Part shown: positions 13,533 through 17,834 of the stretch, piece by piece
Layout of the letters: every line of letters starts with the position of its first letter
Numbering within the stretch: the stretch's first letter is position 1
Virus record (IMG/VR): IMGVR_UViG_3300030060_003215
Span: 1,053 to 24,317 of that record
Direction: 5' to 3' (one strand)
Origin: a virus
DNA length: 23,265 bases
Notes under the pieces: model-generated
Told to the model about the DNA's origin: nothing
What the model saw: the letters and a program-made list of their open reading frames with translations, nothing else
Databases searched by the model: none
Position numbers and translations under genes: made by a program

Positions 13533-14137
13533 GTCTTATAAGCAATCCAGTCTTTGCTAATGTATCAAACACAAGTGCTCCTGTAGCACAATCCTCATCA
13601 TCGGTATCAAACTTCGCCACTCAAGTATTAGGGGGTCCGATGGTAGAAAATCAATATGGAAATGGAATAGTTTGCTCTGGTCCACAAATGGGATTTAGCC
13701 CCTTTGTAACTACGACATTTAATCAAAGACGGCCAATGGATTACATTTATAGTACACCCGTATACGATCCAACAGACGATGATAATAATGGTGTGCCAGA
13801 CAATCCAGGGAACATACTTTATTATCAGGAAAACTATAGTGGTAATAAAGATTCTTTAGGACTCAACTTTGGATTTGCATTTACATTTAATATTCCATTA
13901 GATAATAGATTTCAGAACTCTTGCCTTGATGCAGCTAATACACAAATTCAATTACAAAAACAAGAATTAAATGCAAAAATGCTTAATTATGAAATTGCCA
14001 GATTAAAAAATTGCGGAGAATTAATGTTAAAGGGAATTTATTTTGATCCTAAAAGTAACTTTGCAAAACTATGCGAAGGAGTTATAGTTTCACCTCCTCC
14101 AAATCAAGTTATACCACACACTCATAAACTAAAGTAG
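13361..14137 (+). CDS. Third secreted protein of the trio; start uncertain
   Basis: From about 13520 the frame reads LLAISLISNPVFA, a signal-peptide core with an A-x-A-like end, then a mature domain with SNTSAPVAQSSSSVSNFA, a GNILYY segment and a C-terminal NCGELMLKGIYF. By analogy with the two upstream proteins the start should lie near 13510-13520, but no ATG, GTG or TTG is in frame there. The only in-frame ATG, at 13361, would add about 50 basic residues and read 170 bp of the upstream gene in a second frame. A near-cognate start, a -1 frameshift from the upstream gene or a sequence error are alternatives. Only the part after 13520 is secure. Confidence 0.7.
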   Translation: MAGIRPKSKTKLDSNKSRRCLSIYRSLSVAWNGIRNRYNPNHRKHKRNRYHNYLLAISLISNPVFANVSNTSAPVAQSSSSVSNFATQVLGGPMVENQYGNGIVCSGPQMGFSPFVTTTFNQRRPMDYIYSTPVYDPTDDDNNGVPDNPGNILYYQENYSGNKDSLGLNFGFAFTFNIPLDNRFQNSCLDAANTQIQLQKQELNAKMLNYEIARLKNCGELMLKGIYFDPKSNFAKLCEGVIVSPPPNQVIPHTHKLK

Positions 14138-14213
14138 ACAACCTACGGGTTTAAGTTGTCCACCAAAATAATTATAAAGTAGATAAGTCCCTTCCAAGTA
14201 ACCTATCTACTTT
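14137..14213 (+). terminator. Two stem-loops after the secreted-protein operon
   Basis: GACAAC (14137-14142) pairs with GTTGTC (14155-14160), starting at the stop codon. A second hairpin has a perfect 10-bp stem, AAAGTAGATA (14176-14185) with TATCTACTTT (14204-14213). Neither has a strong T-run, so termination is likely but not certain; they could also bind a protein. Confidence 0.5.
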
Positions 14214-14280
14214 AGGCTAAATCTCACAGCCAAATTCATTATATCAAATATTCTCTTTTTGTAACATATATAATATATAT

Positions 14281-14309
14281 TTGACATATAAATAATATAT
14301 GCTTAATAT
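14281..14309 (+). promoter_or_regulatory. Strong sigma70-type promoter of the RAMP-like/RNA-array operon
   Basis: TTGACA (14281-14286), a 17-bp spacer and TAATAT (14304-14309) form one of the best promoter matches in the window. It is isolated from the upstream operon by hairpins and reads into 14362, 14997 and the array. A longer reading frame from 14299 would begin inside this promoter, which argues for the start at 14362. Confidence 0.75.
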
Positions 14310-14316
14310 AAAAAAG

Positions 14317-14351
14317 TCCGTTAAGGATTTAAACTTTCACTCCGTTAAGGA
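14317..14351 (+). promoter_or_regulatory. Duplicated ribosome-binding element TCCGTTAAGGA
   Basis: TCCGTTAAGGA is present at 14317-14327 and 14341-14351, 24 bp apart. The second copy provides the AAGGA Shine-Dalgarno 10 bp before the ATG at 14362. Duplicating the ribosome-binding site with its flank suggests a translational operator, possibly bound by the operon's own RNA-binding product. Confidence 0.55.
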
Positions 14352-14361
14352 AACTTTTATT

Positions 14362-14997
14362 ATGGCTCTAAATAGCTACAAAGTCACAGTTCATGGAACT
14401 GCTGGACTTCTCTGTTCAAACGTACAAAACTCTGATCCATTAGGTGAAGGAGCAAAACAAAAAGCATTCTTCTCTAGTAAGAAAAAGAAAAACGATGAAG
14501 ATCATCTTTGCCTTCGTGCTTTAGATTGGGTTTTTTCTGGATATTGGAAAAAAGAAGGTAAGGTTAAAGTTAACGAAACTAAAAACTCTATCGAATTTGA
14601 TGGATTTTCTGATCCATATATGCCAGGTGCTAACTTCTTACGTTGTCTTAGAAACGCTGCTACGAAATGGAAGTTAGGTAAAGATGTTCTCCGTTCTGTT
14701 GTTGTTACGAATGATCCATTAATTGAATATGAAGGATCGAAAAACGCTTTAGAAATGTACACTAAAGACCAAACTTATTTTTCTAATACAGCATTTACAT
14801 CAAGAGGTGTCTGGGTACAAAGATTATTATTTCCAGATTGGAAATGTACTTTTGAACTAATGGTTGACGATGAAATCTTAAGTGTATCTCAGCTAAATAG
14901 AATCATTACGATGGCAGGAAAAGCTGAAGGATTAGGTACATGGAGGCCAAGATTCGGCAGATTTTCTGCATCTGAACTAGTGGAGATGGCTGACTAA
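14362..14997 (+). CDS. RAMP/Cas7-like candidate RNA-binding protein (211 aa)
   Basis: I choose the ATG at 14362 because it has the AAGGA site and lies after the promoter. The 211-residue protein opens with a strand YKVTVHGTAGLLCSN, then a basic KKKKNDED segment, PYMPGANFLRCLRNAATKWK in the middle, a second strand-rich part (WKCTFELMVDDEILS) and the Gly/Arg-rich GLGTWRPRFGRF at 190-201. I remember this 'GTs.LL ... KrkKtdeD ... GlGdWRPRFGRF' pattern as a recurrent uncharacterised phage and plasmid family. A first strand ending in a binding loop plus a C-terminal Gly-rich loop are traits of RAMP (Cas7-like) RNA-binding folds; this is inference. Use of CGT, AAC and TTC codons is higher than in neighbours, suggesting strong expression. 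It is followed by a coupled partner gene and the repeat RNA array. Confidence 0.6.
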   Translation: MALNSYKVTVHGTAGLLCSNVQNSDPLGEGAKQKAFFSSKKKKNDEDHLCLRALDWVFSGYWKKEGKVKVNETKNSIEFDGFSDPYMPGANFLRCLRNAATKWKLGKDVLRSVVVTNDPLIEYEGSKNALEMYTKDQTYFSNTAFTSRGVWVQRLLFPDWKCTFELMVDDEILSVSQLNRIITMAGKAEGLGTWRPRFGRFSASELVEMAD

Positions 14998-15485
14998 TGT
15001 CAAATCCAAGAATAGACGGAATAGATTGGAGATCACTTCAAAAAGGTGATGTTATCCCAGAAGAACATATTCTTGATTACTGGAATACTTGTTTCCCAGA
15101 TAGAGAATGGGATAAGTTCAGCATGGTTACTGTTAGAGGCAACATCGAAAAACTTCGTGAAGGCATTAATAGACCCATCGTTCTTAAAGAAGTAAAAGGA
15201 ACTCTGGTTGTGCTTACTGATAAGGAGGCTGTTGATTATTCAGCAGCCCAAGCCAATGCTGGCATCAAAAAACATCGAAGGCATACTCGTAGACTATTTA
15301 CTCACATAGATTCTTCTAAATTGGATCAAGCTAAGAAACGTGATTTAGAAACAAAACAAATTCATCATGCGTTCATAGCTTCTGCTGCTGATGGTGCTAG
15401 AAAAGAATCATTGCAGCTACAAAGAAAAGGAGAAAGATTACCTAAGTCTTTGATCGAGAAATCAGACTTTAAAAAATCTTCATAG
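14997..15485 (+). CDS. Basic partner protein of the RAMP-like gene (162 aa)
   Basis: The 162-residue protein begins by overlapping the previous stop by one base (TAATG). Its N-terminal half contains WRSLQKGDVIPEEHILDYW and a small beta unit ending VVLTDKEAVDYS; then a very basic stretch (GIKKHRRHTRRL, about 88-99) and a helical basic C-terminus. I remember a phage family with the layout 'L.kGdviP.e.le...LTD.EA..Yn', of unknown function, but cannot verify it here. Arg/Lys-rich helices suit RNA or DNA binding. The stop codon (15483-15485) ends one base before the first pentamer of the RNA array. Confidence 0.6.
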   Translation: MSNPRIDGIDWRSLQKGDVIPEEHILDYWNTCFPDREWDKFSMVTVRGNIEKLREGINRPIVLKEVKGTLVVLTDKEAVDYSAAQANAGIKKHRRHTRRLFTHIDSSKLDQAKKRDLETKQIHHAFIASAADGARKESLQLQRKGERLPKSLIEKSDFKKSS

Positions 15486-15486
15486 C

Positions 15487-15577
15487 GATTCACTTTACTT
15501 CGACTCGCTTTATCTTCATTGAGACTCAGAACCACGATTATCGTTATGACTCCATGTGACTCGGATTTATGCATATC
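15487..15577 (+). repeat. Pentamer tract 0
   Basis: About 18 pentamers of NNYKY type (GATTC ACTTT ACTTC GACTC at its start). The register slips by one base near 15522 and is then in phase with the CG of module 1. It is the only tract with no hairpin 2 before it; it starts right after the stop codon at 15485. Confidence 0.7.
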
Positions 15578-15580
15578 ATT

Positions 15581-15643
15581 CGTTATGGGTGTTACGACAA
15601 ACCCTTCTCAACATCTCTTGTAGGTGCAAGAACCAAAGAGATG
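15581..15643 (+). repeat. Hairpin module 1
   Basis: CGTT, then GGGT/ACCC (15587-15604) around loop GTTACGACAA; hairpin 2 is CATCTCTT/AAGAGATG (15612-15643), an uninterrupted 8-bp stem with an inner GGT/ACC. It has the loop most unlike the others (GCAAGA). Confidence 0.75.
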
Positions 15644-15649
15644 ATTTAC

Positions 15650-15759
15650 ATTTCTTTTCGATTAGCCGTAACTCTCTGTGGCTCCAAGTAACTCAGATCG
15701 TTTCTTTATCATTCTGCTTATTGTCACTCGTTTTGCTTCCTCTCTATTTGCCTCAAATC
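15650..15759 (+). repeat. Pentamer tract 1
   Basis: 22 pentamers (for example GGCTC CAAGT AACTC AGATC). Position 4 is T or G in 21 and position 5 is a pyrimidine in 21, by hand count. It ends with AAACG, in register, opening module 2. Confidence 0.85.
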
Positions 15760-15762
15760 AAA

Positions 15763-15824
15763 CGTTGTAAGTCTTACGATAAACTTTCCTCAACATCCTT
15801 CTGGGTTAATAGCCTTGAAAGATG
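15763..15824 (+). repeat. Hairpin module 2
   Basis: CGTT, AAGT/ACTT (15769-15786) around CTTACGATAA, then CATC..GATG (15794-15824) with an inner GG/CC enclosing GTTAATAG. Confidence 0.75.
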
Positions 15825-15826
15825 AT

Positions 15827-15936
15827 AATTCGCCTCACTTCTTTTCGGAGTAACTTGATTCACCTTACTGCCCTGCGTCTAAATTCGGTTCACGGCATCT
15901 TGGCTCGATTTCGTTCATTTCTTTTTAGCTTGACTC
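15827..15936 (+). repeat. Pentamer tract 2
   Basis: 22 pentamers; position 4 is T or G in all 22, and position 5 a pyrimidine in 21. It ends with AAACG in register. Confidence 0.87.
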
Positions 15937-15939
15937 AAA

Positions 15940-16001
15940 CGTTATGAGTGCTACGACAAACTCTTCTTAACATCTTTGATACTTAATAGGTTGACAAGGT
16001 G
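15940..16001 (+). repeat. Hairpin module 3
   Basis: CGTT, GAGT/ACTC (15946-15963) around GCTACGACAA, then CATC../..GGTG (15971-16001), where one pair is U-G on the plus strand and would be C-A on the minus strand. Inner ACU/GGU encloses UAAUA. Confidence 0.78.
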
Positions 16002-16132
16002 ACTTTGGCTCAATAAAGCTCCATTCGGATCTATTCGCTTTGTTTTGGCTCTTAGTGGTGCGACTCATTTTTAAATCACTTTTTCTCAGCGTACCTCCAG
16101 GTATAACCTTGTAAATCGACTTCATTCTGTTC
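16002..16132 (+). repeat. Pentamer tract 3
   Basis: About 26 pentamers, the longest tract. The register slips by one base at about 16082 and then stays in phase to the TTTCG that opens module 4. Three pentamers break the T/G rule at position 4. Confidence 0.8.
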
Positions 16133-16135
16133 TTT

Positions 16136-16198
16136 CGTTGTCAGTTTACGATTAAAACTGTCATTAACACTTCTATGACTTAATAGGTTTGCGAAGTG
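16136..16198 (+). repeat. Hairpin module 4
   Basis: CGTT, CAGTTT/AAACTG (16142-16160) around ACGATTA, then CACTTC/GAAGTG (16168-16198), a perfect 6-bp outer stem with inner ACU/GGU around UAAUA. Confidence 0.8.
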
Positions 16199-16313
16199 AT
16201 TATAACTCCTCGTTTCTCGTTTTCATTCGATTCAGAGTCATTTCTAACATCGTATTTTGGTTCTATTCTCATCGACATAATCCATCTCGACTTAGTTCCG
16301 TGCTTCTCAAATC
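16199..16313 (+). repeat. Pentamer tract 4
   Basis: 23 pentamers starting on the base after hairpin 2. Position 5 is a pyrimidine in all 23, position 4 is T or G in 19. It ends with TATCG in register. Confidence 0.83.
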
Positions 16314-16316
16314 TAT

Positions 16317-16378
16317 CGTTCGCACTTTACGATTAAAAGTGTCTTAACACCTTTATTACTGAATAAGTATGCGAGGTG
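16317..16378 (+). repeat. Hairpin module 5
   Basis: CGTT, CACTTT/AAAGTG (16323-16341) around ACGATTA, then CACCTT/GAGGTG (16348-16378), in which the last pair is U-G on the plus strand. Inner ACU/AGU encloses GAAUA. Confidence 0.8.
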
Positions 16379-16498
16379 ATTTAAAATCTACGCTTTGTAG
16401 TTCTCCTCATTTTGGCTCCTTGTAGATCCCCGTAACTCACATTGCTTCATTGTAGTTCTGTTTATTTAGCCGCAATTTTTTGCCACTTTCTTCGATTC
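16379..16498 (+). repeat. Pentamer tract 5
   Basis: 24 pentamers beginning on the base after hairpin 2; all 24 have T or G at position 4 and 22 have a pyrimidine at position 5. It ends with AATCG in register. This is the cleanest tract. Confidence 0.88.
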
Positions 16499-16501
16499 AA
16501 T

Positions 16502-16561
16502 CGTTTAAGGTCTTACGTTAAACCTTTTTAACACCTCTATGATTTAATTGTCTGCGAGGTG
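16502..16561 (+). repeat. Hairpin module 6
   Basis: CGTT, AAGGT/ACCTT (16507-16526) around CTTACGTTAA, then CACCTC/GAGGTG (16532-16561), perfect, with inner GAU/GUC containing a U-G pair. Confidence 0.8.
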
Positions 16562-16666
16562 ACTACGTTACGACTTTCTGTCTTTCGTTTCAATGTACTT
16601 CCAAATAAAGCTATTTACCGACTTTCATTTCCATTCAGTTCGACTTTATACCACTCACATCGGCTC
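16562..16666 (+). repeat. Pentamer tract 6
   Basis: 21 pentamers starting on the base after hairpin 2; 17 have T or G at position 4 and 20 a pyrimidine at position 5. It ends with AATCG in register. Confidence 0.8.
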
Positions 16667-16669
16667 AAT

Positions 16670-16698
16670 CGCTTGCCAGTTTCACGATTAAGAACTGG
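16670..16698 (+). repeat. Terminal hairpin module 7 (hairpin 1 only)
   Basis: CGCT (variant of CGTT) and CCAGTT/AACTGG (16676-16698) around a loop with ACGATTAA. No hairpin 2 follows; instead TATCCTTTTTCTTTG, so this hairpin may also act as the terminator. It overlaps the 3' end of the convergent gene 16688-17332. Confidence 0.72.
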
Positions 16699-17332
16699 TA
16701 TCCTTTTTCTTTGAAAGTTTTTTAATAATATTTTTTATTAAAGGTTTGATAATATTAAGCAATAATGGAGTAGTGGCAGCAACAGTAGCAATAACAGCAG
16801 TACTAATAAGCTGTGGAGGATTAGGTATGTATTGCTCGATGAATTTAACGTCTTCATACAGAGTTATACATTTACTACCATCTTCGCTTCTTTCGTGTCC
16901 AATAACACGCTCTAATTTAAACTCTGAAGCATATTGGCCTACTCTTTGATCATTTGGTCCAGGACATTCAACAAAAAGTATTTTATCTTCGTTTTTTTTT
17001 GGTGTGTATTTTGGTGGTTCTACTGTCGGTGTTACAAATTCTTCTGTTTGATTGGTGGCTTTAGCTTGCGTGTACTTAAATTCGTTGGGGTTATACTCCA
17101 AAGGTTCAAAACTAGGAATACTGAAGTTACCACATTCTGTATATGTTCCATATTCATCTTTAGGGTTGTCAATAAGGCTAGTTAAATTATTTCTATGAAC
17201 TCTTACACAACCTGGAATGTCTACAACAGGTTTATTTATATAATTTACTACTGGATTACTGAATTTCCATATTGGTACTTCGTGTATTTGAATCTCATTT
17301 ATTCTAAAACGAGGTATTTCAATCGTAGGCAT
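16688..17332 (-). CDS. Membrane-anchored virion or appendage-associated protein (214 aa)
   Basis: The 214-residue protein has a repetitive strand-rich N-terminus (MPTIEIPRFRINEIQIHEVP), a conserved-looking VVDIPGCVRVHRNN, a Pro-rich linker (TPTVEPPKYTPKK), and near the C-terminus a hydrophobic segment (STAVIATVAATTPLLLNII, about 176-194) followed by a Lys-rich tail. I recall this type in marine phages downstream of fibre genes, with no known function. Its start overlaps the small zinc-ribbon gene by 14 bp. Its last codons lie inside the last hairpin of the RNA array. Confidence 0.7.
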   Translation of the reverse strand: MPTIEIPRFRINEIQIHEVPIWKFSNPVVNYINKPVVDIPGCVRVHRNNLTSLIDNPKDEYGTYTECGNFSIPSFEPLEYNPNEFKYTQAKATNQTEEFVTPTVEPPKYTPKKNEDKILFVECPGPNDQRVGQYASEFKLERVIGHERSEDGSKCITLYEDVKFIEQYIPNPPQLISTAVIATVAATTPLLLNIIKPLIKNIIKKLSKKKDTSS

Positions 17333-17486
17333 CTCTTGGTAAAAATACTTCTACAAAAGAATTACATTTAGGACAGGAAAGATTAGTAACCATACTATAT
17401 TCTCCAGATCTTAATGGATAATCTTCGCCATCCATATCATGGTCACCACCCCAAATTAATTCAGTTTTACAGTGCCAACAGTTCAT
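17319..17486 (-). CDS. Small zinc-ribbon protein (55 aa)
   Basis: A 55-residue protein with two CxxC pairs, CWHC (3-6) and CPKC (38-41), spaced as in a zinc ribbon, with WGGDHDMDGEDYP between them. It overlaps both neighbours (ATGA with the gene at 17483, 14 bp with the gene at 16688). Similar short 'MNCWHC..L.WGGDHD' proteins occur in marine phages in my memory. Role unknown, perhaps nucleic-acid or protein binding. Confidence 0.75.
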   Translation of the reverse strand: MNCWHCKTELIWGGDHDMDGEDYPLRSGEYSMVTNLSCPKCNSFVEVFLPRDAYD

Positions 17487-17704
17487 TTTTTAGGTAAAGG
17501 CAAAGATGGACCTGTAACATCAGGCATAACATTATCTAAAACTTTAGGCATAGAACCCTGTATGTTTCCAAGAATTTCATTCATAACTTGAGACTTGAAG
17601 TTTTCAGATGTTACATATTTGTAGCCCAAGTATGCTCCACCACTCATGGAGGCTACCATTACAAATGAGACAATACTCAAAACATTAGCAATTTTTTGAA
17701 ACAT
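17483..17704 (-). CDS. Small membrane protein (73 aa)
   Basis: The 73-residue protein has a hydrophobic segment at about 8-29 (VLSIVSFVMVASMSGGAYLGYKYV), consistent with one membrane span or an uncleaved signal, then an amphipathic part (FKSQVMNEILGNIQG) and a Pro/Lys-rich end. Likely membrane-anchored with the rest outside. It is coupled to the zinc-ribbon gene. Function unknown. Confidence 0.65.
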   Translation of the reverse strand: MFQKIANVLSIVSFVMVASMSGGAYLGYKYVTSENFKSQVMNEILGNIQGSMPKVLDNVMPDVTGPSLPLPKK

Positions 17705-17729
17705 GATAAAATTTGCAATTATTAGAGCT

Positions 17730-17834
17730 ATGTCAGTTATGACATTCGCTACATTACTGCTAATTATAGGTCTATCTCCTCTCTACGTCACGATGGGTTT
17801 AATGACAAGGCAAATGCAGGAATCTAAGCGTTAG
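17730..17834 (+). CDS. Tiny membrane protein on the opposite strand (34 aa)
   Basis: A plus-strand frame of 34 residues, MSVMTFATLLLIIGLSPLYV followed by TMGLMTRQMQESKR, lies in the 119-bp gap between two minus-strand genes. It has one clear membrane helix and a polar basic tail. It overlaps the 3' end of the 17824 gene by 11 bp. No good Shine-Dalgarno is visible, so support is moderate. Confidence 0.45.
   Translation: MSVMTFATLLLIIGLSPLYVTMGLMTRQMQESKR

Larger units (their letters stand above)
15486..16705 (+). ncRNA. Array of hairpin modules and pentanucleotide tracts (candidate novel RNA)
   Basis: No gene fits this 1.2-kb segment. It alternates seven hairpin modules, each beginning CGTT (15581, 15763, 15940, 16136, 16317, 16502, 16670), with seven tracts of NNY(T/G)Y pentamers. 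Module spacing is 168-196 nt. Modules 1-6 hold two stems in 60-63 nt: hairpin 1 with loop core ACGAY(U)AA, a linker ending in AACA or AACAC, and hairpin 2 with an inner loop usually UUAAUA. Module 7 keeps only hairpin 1 and is followed by a T-rich stretch. Stem sequences change while pairing is kept, and several pairs are G-U only when read on the plus strand. By hand count about 142 of 156 pentamers have T/G at position 4 and 148 have a pyrimidine at position 5. It is probably the 3' part of the transcript from 14281. I know of no described family with this layout. Confidence 0.85.

Noticed and set aside
14299-14361. N-terminal extension of the RAMP-like gene from an ATG at 14299
   Set aside because: That ATG lies inside the promoter spacer and -10 region and has no ribosome-binding site; the ATG at 14362 has AAGGA at a good distance.
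15556-15825. An 89-codon open reading frame within the array
   Set aside because: It crosses two hairpin modules and a pentamer tract; its residues follow from the 5-nt pattern, no equivalent frame exists in the other units, and no ribosome-binding site precedes it.
15650-16666. TRAP-type binding region, (G/U)AG repeats with 5-nt spacing
   Set aside because: The period matches but the conserved bases are YKY (often CTC or TTC), not GAG or UAG, and the tracts are longer than the 11 repeats typical of TRAP sites.
15486-16690. Classical CRISPR array
   Set aside because: Modules are about 62 nt, vary in sequence while keeping structure, and the intervening tracts are 90-130 nt with an internal period. 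CRISPR repeats are near-identical and spacers are unpatterned. No cas1 or cas2 is present.
15486-16690. Cluster of tRNA or tRNA-like genes
   Set aside because: No cloverleaf, no GGTTCRA T-loop and no acceptor stem can be formed; two consecutive hairpins with ACGAY(U)AA and UUAAUA loops do not match tRNA arms.
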